NCBI GenBank assembly: GCA_013359215.1
Contig: JABWCH010000002.1
Span: 1 to 47,875, forward strand
Direction of reading: 5' to 3'
DNA length: 47,875 bases
Source: Candidatus Brocadiia bacterium
GTDB lineage: Bacteria; Planctomycetota; Uabimicrobiia; Uabimicrobiales; JABWCH01
The notes under the pieces were generated by a model that saw only the letters and a list, made by a program, of their open reading frames with translations, was not told the origin of the DNA and did not search any database. This document shows, piece by piece, positions 1 to 7,928 of the stretch; positions within the stretch are counted from its first letter, which is position 1; each line of letters opens with the position of its first letter. The position numbers were made by a program, and so were the translations under genes.

Positions 1-842
1 TTGATTCTATCTGGCAAAGTGAAAAAAGCCAGAAAGAACAAAGAAAAGCACAATCATTGAAATCAAGAAATGGTTCGTATATCGAGTTTATAAGCAGTGT
101 AGACTATGATTTGATCACAAAAAGCCTTGAAGACACGAGGCAAGGAATCCGCTTGTTGAATATTAGAACCATAAACAAAGAAGTCAGAGCCGTTGTTTAT
201 ATTCCCGCAGGCAAGGAAAATTGCTTCCTCAAAAAAATAAAAGATTTTGAAACTCAAAACACCAAAGATGGAAATCCCAAAAATGCCAAGCTTATCAGTA
301 GCATTGAAGATGTAAGTATAGCTTTAGTAGAATCTTTATGGACTGATCCTCCCTCTATGCTGCCTGAGCAAAAAACAGCCATCTGGATTGAGGCTTGGTT
401 GAGGGTCAGCGATAATGAAGAATCTCAAAAAGAAGAAATAGAATCCTTTTGGTCTACCTTGCAATCAATCGGGATTGAAGCAAAGCCAAATTATTTGGCA
501 TTTCCAGAGAGAGCGATAGTGCTGATTTATGCATCACGAGAGCAGTTGGTTCAGTTGCTAATATCCAGTGATATGCTTGCAGAGTTCAGAGTCGGTCAGG
601 AGGCTTCTGGATTTTGGACAAATGAAAGTAGCATAGACCAGGCACAATGGGTGAACGATTTATTGAGTCGCCTCAATATACAATCATCTAATGTGAAGGT
701 ATGCATTCTCGATAGCGGTGTCAACAATGGACACCAATTGATACAGCCTGTATTGAATAACCAGAATTGTTTAACAGTCGAGCCATCGTGGGGTACGGAT
801 GACCATGCAAGTGGCAGTGGTCATGGCTGGAATAGGTGATGG

Positions 843-860
843 GACAAAAGTTTTTTGACA
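843..860 (+). repeat. Left terminal inverted repeat of IS630-type element
   Basis: The 18 bases GACAAAAGTTTTTTGACA are the exact reverse complement of 2075-2092, with no mismatch. They mark the left end of the insertion sequence and lie about 120 bp before the transposase start. Confidence 0.88.
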
Positions 861-979
861 TTGTTATTTTTTGCATGAGACAAGGGTTTTAAAAGAGAGG
901 GGATTTTTTACCAAAAATTGATCGAATGGTGACAATGGAATAAATTCATTGCTATACTTTTTTATTTGGAGTAATAGCA

Positions 980-2065
980 ATGAGAAAAATATATATTCCA
1001 AATATTACAGGAAAAGAAAGAAGATTGCTAAAGAAAATCTACAAAAGATGTAAAGGAAAAATTTCTTACAGAGCACATATCATTTTGCTTGCTGTGGAAC
1101 TCTTACCAGAGTATACAGTAGAGCAGATAGCGGCTATTTGTTGGTGTACCCGACAAACGGTATACAATGTTTTTGAAAAATTTAATGAGAATAGAATCAT
1201 AGGTCTACTTGATGACCAGCGATCTGGAAGACCTCGAAAAATAAATTCGGAGGTGTCAGTACCGTTGTTGGAACTCCTCGAAACGAAAACCCCGCGTGAA
1301 GTAGGAAATTACTTGCATGGTAAGTGGACATTGAAACTAACGGTAGATTATGTTAAAAATCGCTGGCAAATTAAAGTTTCCCCAAGAAGCATTTCTCGAT
1401 GGTTACAGCAAAATGGATGGGAATATAACCGAAGTAAAAACGAGTTTAAAGTCCCAGGTCCGCTTTCCAAAAAAGAGCAAAAGGATGTAATAAAACTTTT
1501 AAAAATTATTAACGAAGAGAAAGAGGTGCTTCTTTTTATAGACCAATCAGCTTTTTATCTTGATGGCATTCCCTCCGGTTTTTGGGGGCCAAAAGGAACC
1601 CAGAAAAGAGTTTACAACTATGGCAACAAGAAAAAATTTTGGGTATTTGGTGCCTTTAACCCTCATACTAAAAAGGTTTATTACCGGGTTTGCGAAGGAT
1701 GTAACAGTGCCGAGTTAAGGCTCTTTTTGTACCAGATTCGACAACGTTTTCCTGGTAAGATAATTCATTTGGTACTGGACAAAGCAAGTTTCCATACTTC
1801 TCAAGAGACAAGCGATTTTTTTAAAGACCATCAAGACTTTGTGCCTCATTTTTTACCTACTAAAGGGGCCAGGCTTAACCCCATTGAGCGTTTTTGGCAA
1901 TTCGCCAAAGGCATAGTTACTGCCAGTTCTATATTTACCGATATGAAAGAGCTTTATCACGTTCTTCGCCAATTCTTCTGGTATTATGCCAGTGCTCGCC
2001 TTAATTATAACTTCGACAAAGAAAAGTTGATTGTAATTTGGCAAAATTGGCCTGTAACCAGCTAA
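980..2065 (+). CDS. IS630 family transposase (single-ORF DDE type)
   Basis: This 361-residue protein cuts and joins the ends of the surrounding element. The N-terminal ~130 residues form a helix-turn-helix region that should bind the inverted repeats (IAAICWCTRQTVYNVFEKF is the clearest helix-turn-helix stretch). The catalytic core has the DDE triad: D188 in LLFIDQS, D267 in LVLDKASFH and E303 in LNPIERFW. The 35 residues between D267 and E303 fit the family. The length is normal for one-frame IS630 transposases and no frameshift is present. An SD-like GGAG lies about 10 bases before the ATG. It lies inside the S8 peptidase pseudogene in the same orientation. Confidence 0.93.
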   Translation: MRKIYIPNITGKERRLLKKIYKRCKGKISYRAHIILLAVELLPEYTVEQIAAICWCTRQTVYNVFEKFNENRIIGLLDDQRSGRPRKINSEVSVPLLELLETKTPREVGNYLHGKWTLKLTVDYVKNRWQIKVSPRSISRWLQQNGWEYNRSKNEFKVPGPLSKKEQKDVIKLLKIINEEKEVLLFIDQSAFYLDGIPSGFWGPKGTQKRVYNYGNKKKFWVFGAFNPHTKKVYYRVCEGCNSAELRLFLYQIRQRFPGKIIHLVLDKASFHTSQETSDFFKDHQDFVPHFLPTKGARLNPIERFWQFAKGIVTASSIFTDMKELYHVLRQFFWYYASARLNYNFDKEKLIVIWQNWPVTS

Positions 2066-2074
2066 TTTTTATTT

Positions 2075-2092
2075 TGTCAAAAAACTTTTGTC
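2075..2092 (-). repeat. Right terminal inverted repeat of IS630-type element
   Basis: Perfect 18-bp inverse of 843-860, starting 10 bp after the transposase stop codon. The S8 pseudogene sequence resumes directly after it. Confidence 0.88.
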
Positions 2093-2419
2093 ATGCGACC
2101 TAGTTGCTTATGGTGATTTGGAAAAAGCATTGAAAACTTGTAGCCAAGTGACCATATCGCATAAGCTATGCTCTGTAAAAATATTACCACGAACGGGGAT
2201 AAACAAGAAAGAACTCTATGGGGATATTACCAGCCAGGCCATAAGCAGAGCAGAAACCCAAAACCCGAAGGAATTTATTTTATATTGTATGGCAATAACT
2301 GCCGAAGAAGATATTGACAAAGGCCGTCCTTCTTCCTAGATACACTCAATGTTCGCGCAAATTAAAAACAACTATGCTGAATTTCCTGCTCTTTGTCGCG
2401 TAGTGACTTAGTAATAAAG

Positions 2420-2439
2420 CCTGGGCATTCATGCCCAGG
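2420..2439. terminator. GC-rich palindromic hairpin, possible terminator of the leftward nuclease gene
   Basis: CCTGGGCAT and ATGCCCAGG pair perfectly across a two-base spacer. The hairpin lies about 70 bp past the stop of the leftward nuclease gene. On that strand it is followed by a short T-rich stretch, so it could end that transcript. It could equally be a dispersed palindromic repeat, because the U-tract is weak. Confidence 0.5.
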
Positions 2440-2511
2440 ACAGAGATATTTCAAAATTTATGACCTTCAGGGCAAAGTAAGTTTTTTCCGATGCAGAATA
2501 GCAGTCTTGCT

Positions 2512-3852
2512 TTATTCTCCCGCCAATTTCAGCCCCATTTCCTTCAGCTTTGCTCTAACCGTCTGCAACGAAATCTTGCCGAATCTTTTGATCTTGAGCA
2601 AATCACCTTCATTTTTAGCCATCAATTTGGCAACGGTGTCAATTCCGGCGGATTGTAGGTAACTTATTATACGCTTGGGCAAGCCTAAATCATGAATAGG
2701 CTTTTTGTCCGTGTGATCTGGGAGGAGAAGTCCGCTATCTCGCTTGGTTTTCTCAATCAATTCCTGGAGTTCCTGCCTGGTGGGCAGATATATTTGATAT
2801 TGTGAGACAAACACGCTGTTATCCATACCACCCAGGGCAAATTCCACAAAAGCCTTGTCTTTGGAAGCGCAGAGGATGATTCCGATAGGCGCGTTCTCAC
2901 CTTGTTCCATTTCTTCCCGCTTAAGGTAGTTGAGGTAGAAATTCATCTGCCCAGCATCGGCATGGTCAAATTCACCTATCTTTAAGTCTATCGCTATGAG
3001 TGATTTTAACTTGCGGTGAAACAAAAGTAGGTCAATGTAGTAGTGCTTCGTGTTGAAGGTGATTCTTTTCTGTCTGGCAACAAAGCAGAATCCCCTACCC
3101 ATTTCTAACAGGAAGTATTGTAAATTGTTGATGATGGACTGTTCTAAATCCGACTCTGTATAGCTTCCTTCCGACAAACCCAAGAATTCAAATACAAAGG
3201 GGTCTTTGATAATATCTTGGGGCGATTCTATCGCCTGGCCATTTTTTGCCATCTTCAAGGTATTCTCTTTGTCTTTGCTCAATCCGACTCTGGTAAAAAG
3301 CTGGCTGTCTATCTGTCGTTTCATCTCTCGGACAGACCATTTGTTTTGCAACGTCTCAACTTCGTAAAACTGGCGTTCCAATGGGTCTTCTATTCTGATA
3401 AGTTCTACAAAATGAGACCAGGTCAAGTTTTTACAAAGCCGAATGAAGAAAATCGATGATTCATCCTGGCTTTGTAAGATAGGCTCTATGGCAATCTCCA
3501 GGAGTTTTTGGGAGTCTGATGCAGATTGCGCAGACAGTGTCTGCGCAATTACAGGCCAAGATTTCGCCGACACTGTCTGCGAAATTGGGTAGGTTTTGAA
3601 AAACAGAATCATCTGGTTCAAATTTCTTTCAGAGAAGCCTTTGCCTATCTGTCTGGATAAATCTTTTGCCAGATTTTTCAGTAGCTCTTGTCCGTATTTC
3701 GCTCTGTCCTTCCCGTTCTGCTCATATTCCAAAATGTATCGCCCAAACAACCAGTTCCTCAAAGTGAGTTGCAAATTGATTGCCTGGATTGCTGTCTTGA
3801 CAGATGCCCTGCTTAGAGTCGAAAGGCACTCTTTCAATTGCTTGTAATTCAT
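2512..3852 (-). CDS. YhcG/DUF1016 family PD-(D/E)XK nuclease with alpha-CTD-like tail
   Basis: This 446-residue protein belongs to the YhcG (DUF1016) family of putative nucleases found in defence and mobile regions. The N-terminal ~170 residues are the helical DUF1016_N domain. Residues ~200-370 carry the nuclease fold, with the motif YIDLLLFHRKLKSLIAIDLK giving the aspartate and the D-x-K signature. The last ~60 residues, from HDLGLPKRIISYL to LKEMGLKL, align closely with the helix-hairpin-helix C-terminal domain of the RNA polymerase alpha subunit. They keep the arginine and the G-K-x-S-L turn used for DNA contact. Two palindromic segments sit in the linker between the helical domain and the nuclease. 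The start is supported by GGAG six bases before the ATG. It appears to be a single-gene unit, and the substrate is unknown. Confidence 0.85.
   Translation of the reverse strand: MNYKQLKECLSTLSRASVKTAIQAINLQLTLRNWLFGRYILEYEQNGKDRAKYGQELLKNLAKDLSRQIGKGFSERNLNQMILFFKTYPISQTVSAKSWPVIAQTLSAQSASDSQKLLEIAIEPILQSQDESSIFFIRLCKNLTWSHFVELIRIEDPLERQFYEVETLQNKWSVREMKRQIDSQLFTRVGLSKDKENTLKMAKNGQAIESPQDIIKDPFVFEFLGLSEGSYTESDLEQSIINNLQYFLLEMGRGFCFVARQKRITFNTKHYYIDLLLFHRKLKSLIAIDLKIGEFDHADAGQMNFYLNYLKREEMEQGENAPIGIILCASKDKAFVEFALGGMDNSVFVSQYQIYLPTRQELQELIEKTKRDSGLLLPDHTDKKPIHDLGLPKRIISYLQSAGIDTVAKLMAKNEGDLLKIKRFGKISLQTVRAKLKEMGLKLAGE
3525..3549. repeat. Perfect 25-bp palindrome inside the nuclease gene (copy 1)
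   Basis: The arms ATTGCGCAGACA and TGTCTGCGCAAT are exact reverse complements around a single central base at 3537. It lies in frame in the nuclease gene and encodes part of the linker peptide IAQTLSAQ. A related palindrome follows 11 bp later. Confidence 0.9.
3561..3585. repeat. Near-perfect 25-bp palindrome inside the nuclease gene (copy 2)
   Basis: The arms ATTTCGCCGACA and TGTCTGCGAAAT pair with one mismatch around a central base at 3573. The core GACA-TGTC, the arm length and the encoded peptide (ISQTVSAK) all match copy 1, so the two look like repeats of one element. Confidence 0.88.
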
Positions 3853-4036
3853 GATTCATCTCCATGACATTTTCTGTATGGTAAATTGCATTGAACCACT
3901 ATACAAAAGTTGCAGTATGGAATACAAGTCAAAAAATGCCTAGATGTTTTCTCTGCTTATTTTTAAAATTGTGATCAGCCTGCTCGATAAGCACGATTTT
4001 AGGCGATTTTCTGGAACTTGACTTAGTGTCGCAAAA

Positions 4037-4399
4037 TTACGCTCTGGCTTTGATAAGCCGTTTCCACTCGTTTACATCTATGGAAAAGTATTTGCCATTG
4101 TCATACATCCTCAAGATTTTGGCTATCAAAGGAAACGCAACTTCAGGCTGTATGATTCAGTCCGTCCCTAGAGCATGTAGTTTGCCATCTCTGAGTTCAT
4201 AGCCATCATCTTCCCCCTGTTCTACCAGGGATATAAAAGGCTCTTGCTGTGCCACCGATTCCTCCAGAAGTTCAGGGATGCTTTTTCCCACAGGAGCAAC
4301 GATCTCCTTGATTTTGGGATACTTCTTGGGTAGTTCTGATGGCTGAGGCAATAAGCCTGGCTGTTGCAGATTCTTTCTGTTTTCCGGCAGATTGGACAT
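4037..4399 (-). pseudogene. Small protein of unknown function with an in-frame stop after 80 residues
   Basis: The intact first part (4157-4399) encodes 80 residues beginning MSNLPENRKNL, acidic toward the end. A strong ribosome site, TAAGGAGG, lies 8 bases before the ATG, so translation start is credible. At 4157-4159 there is a TGA. The same frame then stays open for 39 more codons (IIQPEVAFPLIAKIL through EWKRLIKARA) to a TAA at 4037-4039. That downstream stretch looks like real protein, not random sequence, so an original ~120-residue protein was probably cut short by a point mutation. I do not recognise the family. No signal peptide or membrane segment is visible. Confidence 0.55.
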
Positions 4400-4943
4400 A
4401 AAATGGCCTCCTTACAAAAAAAATAGCCCGACTTCCTTAGAAACAAAGAAACATCGGGTAAAAAGTAAAGGAAGTGAGCGATGTCTGAAGTATGATCTCA
4501 GACCTGTAGCCACATTTTACAGCCACAGGCAGCTTTCCGATAGGGCTTGCAGGGTAATTTATGATGTGAGCTGAAGTCGAGCTATCAAGGGAAAAAAAAG
4601 ATGTGCATCAAGGAAAGACTTGTGATATTTATCTTCTATCATTAGTATACCGATAGAAATCATATTTTGCAAAGGAAACAGGGATTTTTTTAGGGGAAAT
4701 TGGGAATATTTTTTGATTGGCATGATATTTTTGATACAATAAAATCGTAAATTGAAGCACCAAAATGTAATGATGTGTACAAAGTATTACTGATTACATG
4801 AGTTGCATCAAAGCATGTGCCAACTCAAAGAGCTTTCTTTAAACAAACAAAGTATCCTAAAAGTATAAAAAATCTTTCGACTTGGAACTTATAGCTTTAG
4901 CAATCCTAATCTGTGATAAAATTCATGTATAGGAGAACTATAA
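4400..4943. other. Intergenic region, 544 bp, between divergent genes
   Basis: This separates the leftward small gene from the rightward mrr gene and should contain both promoters. It is AT-rich. I see no open frame with a ribosome site, no strong hairpin with a U-tract and no repeat. A TTGGAA hexamer at 4882 has no convincing -10 partner, so no promoter is called. Confidence 0.6.
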
Positions 4944-5831
4944 ATGAGCGTCCCTGATTACCAGAGTTTTATGCTACCTGTATTACAGATAATGAACGAC
5001 CAAAAGGAAGAAATATCTAAAAACGAACTTATAGATGCTTTGATCAAAAAGTTAAATCTAACAGAAGAAGATATAAAGGAGATGCTTCCTAGTGGTATAC
5101 AAACTACCTTAACCAATAGAGTCGGATGGGCATGTACCTACCTAAAGAAAGCATTGCTATTGGAATCTACTAAAAGGGGATACTGTAAAATCAGCATGCG
5201 TGGCAAGGAACTGATGAAAACTAAGCCCAAAGTTATCAATACCCCGTTCCTAGAGCAGTATTCCGAATTTTCTGCCTTCAGGGCATCCAAGAAGAAAGAG
5301 CCACCAGTTGAAACTCCATCAGAAGCATTGGATGCTGCTTACGAGAATCTGCGTGACGAACTAGCAGCAGAGCTTCTGGGCAAGCTCAAAAAAATATCCC
5401 CATCGTTTTTTGAGAGGATCGTAGTAGAGCTGCTAGTAAAGATGGGCTATGGGGGATCACGTGCTGATGCTGGTAAGGCTATAGGGAAAAGCGGAGATGG
5501 TGGCATAGATGGAATAATCAAAGAGGACAGGCTTGGCCTTGATGTGGTCTATATCCAGGCAAAACGTTGGGATAGAACTTCAATAGGAAGCCCTGATGTT
5601 ATGCAGTTTGCTGGTGCGCTCCAAGCACAGAAGGCTAACAAGGGCATCTTCATCACAACATCTAAATTTACCGAGGATGCTAAAAGTTATGTCTCCCAGA
5701 TTGGAAGCAAGATAGTGCTGATAGATGGAGAGCTGCTAACAGACCTTATGATAGAACACAATGTTGGGGTATCTGTAGTCGCTCTATATCCAGTGAAAAA
5801 GGTTGATAGCGACTACTTTGAAGAGGGGTGA
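4944..5831 (+). CDS. mrr: Type IV restriction endonuclease Mrr
   Basis: Mrr cuts DNA carrying methylated adenine or cytosine and so acts against foreign modified DNA. This 295-residue protein is full length (E. coli Mrr is about 304). Residues 1-95 are the N-terminal winged-helix domain (Mrr_N), starting VPDYQSFMLPVL. Residues ~150-285 are the Mrr catalytic domain. The PD-(D/E)XK-type site is visible as SGDGGIDG (D185, D189) followed by VYIQAKRW (Q205, K207), preceded by the conserved LLVKMGYGG. AGGAG lies 7 bases before the ATG. It stands alone and is not in an operon with a methylase. An Mrr beside an active type I system must tolerate that system's methylation pattern. Confidence 0.94.
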   Translation: MSVPDYQSFMLPVLQIMNDQKEEISKNELIDALIKKLNLTEEDIKEMLPSGIQTTLTNRVGWACTYLKKALLLESTKRGYCKISMRGKELMKTKPKVINTPFLEQYSEFSAFRASKKKEPPVETPSEALDAAYENLRDELAAELLGKLKKISPSFFERIVVELLVKMGYGGSRADAGKAIGKSGDGGIDGIIKEDRLGLDVVYIQAKRWDRTSIGSPDVMQFAGALQAQKANKGIFITTSKFTEDAKSYVSQIGSKIVLIDGELLTDLMIEHNVGVSVVALYPVKKVDSDYFEEG

Positions 5832-6167
5832 AATTATGACCAAATGTGCCATAGGACGCATAGGAAAGAAAGTATGGACAAAAACCCTGGATGTTTCTTG
5901 AATAAACCTAGTGTGCCTTAGTTGAGACAATTTTAGAGCTATCTATGCTATCATTCCTTCTGATCCAAAAACCGTTGTTGTTGACAAATAAACGACTGAT
6001 CAGGGAAGTCTCAATGCTTCCCTTCTTCTGTGGTCTATATGATCTTTCCCTATCCGTTCGGTTGTAGAGGCTCTTTTGTGAATTGTAGAGCATTAAGAAT
6101 CTTTGAAGGCGGGTACTCCTTTGCCCTACAATACGTTAAACGATGATCCAAAACAAGGGAGATTTTT
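5832..6167. other. Intergenic region, 336 bp
   Basis: Lies between mrr and a small membrane-protein gene. Immediately after mrr there is a 21-codon frame (5836-5901, MTKCAIGRIGKK onward) with GAGGGG upstream. It has no recognisable product and could be a remnant. The rest shows no convincing gene. The stretch TTTTAGAGCTAT at 5931 resembles part of a type II CRISPR repeat but occurs once only. Confidence 0.5.
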
Positions 6168-6392
6168 ATGATTTATTTTTTCTATTTTTCTATAGCAACA
6201 TGCCTATTTTGTGGGGCAGGATGGCTAATCAAAACTAAAAATCCTTACTTGGTCTTTGCTGTTCTGGGGGTACTACAATTTGTCCTATTCAAAATTTTGA
6301 CGAATGGAGAGGATATAAACATCGTTTTGGCTTTTGGCTTGACCATATTGGCAATATTGACCTATGACAGAATCCAATCTAATAGGAAATAG
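6168..6392 (+). CDS. Small integral membrane protein
   Basis: A 74-residue, highly hydrophobic protein. Three membrane segments can be seen: residues ~2-22 (starting MIYFFYFSIATCL), ~28-46 (YLVFAVLGVLQFVLF) and ~50-67 (IVLAFGLTILAIL). It ends in a short basic tail, DRIQSNRK. GGGAG lies 8 bases before the ATG. The next gene begins 17 bp after its stop, so the two are probably co-transcribed. The family is not recognised. The small size beside defence genes would suit a membrane effector or anchor, but nothing in the sequence proves that. Confidence 0.6.
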   Translation: MIYFFYFSIATCLFCGAGWLIKTKNPYLVFAVLGVLQFVLFKILTNGEDINIVLAFGLTILAILTYDRIQSNRK

Positions 6393-6409
6393 AGGAAGAA
6401 GGGAACAAT

Positions 6410-6832
6410 ATGAATCATAGAGAATATTTAACAAAGCTCATTGGAAAAGAATGTCAGTATGAAAAATATGGGAGAGGTGCTTTGCTTACATATAATAAGA
6501 TAAGCGAGGAGCAGAATATAGAAAATGATATTATTTATGAATCTCATACAGCAAAAATTTTAGAGGTACATGAAGATTTTATAGTACTTGAATATTGTAA
6601 CGGAACAATCTTTAGTATTAAAGAATACGACAGTTTGTATAACAGCCAGAAAAAACAAACAATACCAGTTAAAAAGATTATTAGACTAGAAGATGTAGCT
6701 ATAAACTATTATTCAGAAAAGAAAATAAATGAAATCCTATCCAATGAGAGAGATCGCTATAAAAAAGAAAAAGAGGAAATAAGAAGATCACAAGCGTCAC
6801 TAAATATTCTTTCTATAGACTCCACAATATAA
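6410..6832 (+). CDS. Protein of unknown function, 140 residues
   Basis: A soluble, charged protein. The first ~90 residues look beta-rich (IGKECQYEKYG, TAKILEVHEDFIVLEYCNG), in the manner of a small barrel such as an SH3 or OB fold. Residues ~108-130 are a lysine- and glutamate-rich helix (NEILSNERDRYKKEKEEI). An AGGAAGAAGG ribosome site lies before the ATG. It follows the small membrane protein by 17 bp and precedes a zinc-ribbon membrane protein, and all three may form one unit. No family is recognised. Confidence 0.6.
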   Translation: MNHREYLTKLIGKECQYEKYGRGALLTYNKISEEQNIENDIIYESHTAKILEVHEDFIVLEYCNGTIFSIKEYDSLYNSQKKQTIPVKKIIRLEDVAINYYSEKKINEILSNERDRYKKEKEEIRRSQASLNILSIDSTI

Positions 6833-6917
6833 TATCTCGATGCTTATACACACTATAACAGAATCAAAGCACCTAATCAAAATAGTAAAATCAGAACAAC
6901 ATCTAAGGATTTCATTA

Positions 6918-7703
6918 ATGACAGAGATCGAAAAAGTTAAATTTTCCTGTCCTAAATGCAATGTAAGAATAACGATAAAAAGTGACCGAATTCAGGAAAC
7001 AATAAAATGCCCGAAATGCAGTCATTCTTTTTTGGGAATGGCAGGTAACGATATTGAATTTTTTGTTGAATTTGAGCTTGATACTACACCTTCTTCAACT
7101 AAATTTTCTCCAAATGAAACACCATACACGCAGTCATCAAAACAAGAAGTAAATTCTGCCTCCTCTAACTATGCGCAACCAGGAGAAATGCCTCCAATAG
7201 AAAAACGTAGATTTAAGAAAGTGCCTTACCGTCCTAAACGCAATACAACAAATTACGAATATGAGGAAGAGGAAGACCAAGAAAATATACCAATCATGAA
7301 TTCTAATTTCTACGATCTAACATCTTCTAAAGATGGCGGCTCATTTGGAAATATCTTGCTTACAGCAATATTGCTCATATCATTATTTTCTTTCCTGGTA
7401 TTCTCTACGATATTGCCTTCTGAAGGCAAAAAAACTGCCATAGGTTCTGCTCTGATTCTTGTTCTCATTGCTATAGGATATTTTTTTATTCCATTATTGA
7501 TAGCATATCTAGCCGATGAAAAAACAGGCCATGCATGGTTATGGTTTTTTCTTTCTATTTTTCTTGTTCCTGTTGCTTTAGGTATGTGTATGGATAAGAT
7601 TGCTTTCTCTATAGTTTTTCTAGGAATCGTACTAGCTCTACAAATCTTTTTCTTAGTAATATTACTTGTCAAAGATCAAAATAAATACCGTCCTGGCAGC
7701 TAA
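6918..7703 (+). CDS. Membrane protein with N-terminal MJ0042-type zinc ribbon
   Basis: A 261-residue protein from the preferred start. An ATG at 6840 is in the same frame but has no ribosome site, whereas the ATG at 6918 has AAGGA nine bases upstream and puts the zinc ribbon at the very N-terminus. The ribbon is FSCPKCNVRI...IKCPKCSHSF, two CxxC knuckles of the MJ0042 type that may bind zinc in the cytoplasm. Residues ~55-130 are a low-complexity linker rich in S, P, K and E. The C-terminal half holds four membrane segments (ILLTAILLISLFSFLVF, AIGSALILVLIAIGYFF, HAWLWFFLSIFLVPV, FSIVFLGIVLALQIFF). Such proteins are common in planctomycetes and some deltaproteobacteria. The function is unknown. 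Confidence 0.72.
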   Translation: MTEIEKVKFSCPKCNVRITIKSDRIQETIKCPKCSHSFLGMAGNDIEFFVEFELDTTPSSTKFSPNETPYTQSSKQEVNSASSNYAQPGEMPPIEKRRFKKVPYRPKRNTTNYEYEEEEDQENIPIMNSNFYDLTSSKDGGSFGNILLTAILLISLFSFLVFSTILPSEGKKTAIGSALILVLIAIGYFFIPLLIAYLADEKTGHAWLWFFLSIFLVPVALGMCMDKIAFSIVFLGIVLALQIFFLVILLVKDQNKYRPGS

Positions 7704-7845
7704 ATAAATATCATAAACTGCCAAATTGATAATGACTACTTGGAGAAGAATGAAACCAAATATTCATAATGTGTGTTATGAATATTCTTTGCAGTGGTAA
7801 AGTACAAAAAATGAATGTTTTCTCTCACAGATTGTAACTTTTATC

Positions 7846-7886
7846 TTGCATAATATTTTCTACTATACTATAATATAGTAGAAAAT
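7846..7886 (+). promoter_or_regulatory. Strong promoter overlapped by a 13-bp inverted repeat (operator-like)
   Basis: A -35 box TTGCAT (7846-7851), a 17-bp spacer and a consensus -10 box TATAAT (7869-7874) precede the AAA ATPase gene, whose ATG is 55 bp after the -10. The arms ATTTTCTACTATA (7855-7867) and TATAGTAGAAAAT (7874-7886) are exact inverses around six bases, so the -10 lies in the heart of the palindrome. A repressor bound here would block transcription. A further ACTACTATA follows at 7893. Confidence 0.7.
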
Positions 7887-7928
7887 AAATTTACTACTAT
7901 ATCGTATCATATTAGAGTTTATAAAAAT

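Larger units (their letters stand above)
843..2092 (+). mobile_element. Complete IS630-type insertion sequence
   Basis: A 1.25-kb element is bounded by perfect 18-bp terminal inverted repeats and holds a single intact transposase gene. It sits inside the S8 peptidase pseudogene, whose two halves lie on either side. IS630/Tc1-mariner elements normally duplicate a TA target. I do not see a clean TA on both sides, so the outermost base or two of the element is uncertain. The intact transposase and perfect ends suggest the copy is recent and possibly mobile. Confidence 0.88.
1..2339 (+). pseudogene. Decayed S8 (subtilisin-like) peptidase gene, split by an IS
   Basis: The reading frame enters the window already open, so the true start lies upstream. 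The first part (to 838) carries the subtilisin aspartate motif VCILDSGVN and then GSGHG, the beginning of the catalytic histidine motif. At that point the frame breaks. The expected HGTxMAG appears collapsed, as if a few codons were lost between two ATGGC repeats, and MAG continues in another frame. After the insertion sequence the protein resumes in LVAYGDLEKAL and runs to GRPSS, then stops at 2337-2339. The part that should carry the catalytic serine is missing. The sequence resembles the large S8 peptidases often paired with an AAA ATPase, so such a partner may lie upstream of the window. The gene cannot make an active protease. Confidence 0.8.

Noticed and set aside
843-2092. TA target duplication of the IS630 element.
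   Set aside because: The bases flanking the two inverted repeats do not give a matching TA, so no duplication is claimed.
4392-4574. 60-codon rightward frame before mrr.
   Set aside because: It has no ribosome site, starts inside the ribosome site of the opposite gene, and its product is not protein-like.
5931-5942. TTTTAGAGCTAT resembles the start of a type II CRISPR repeat.
   Set aside because: It occurs once, has no spacer array or cas gene nearby, and the rest of the would-be repeat does not match.
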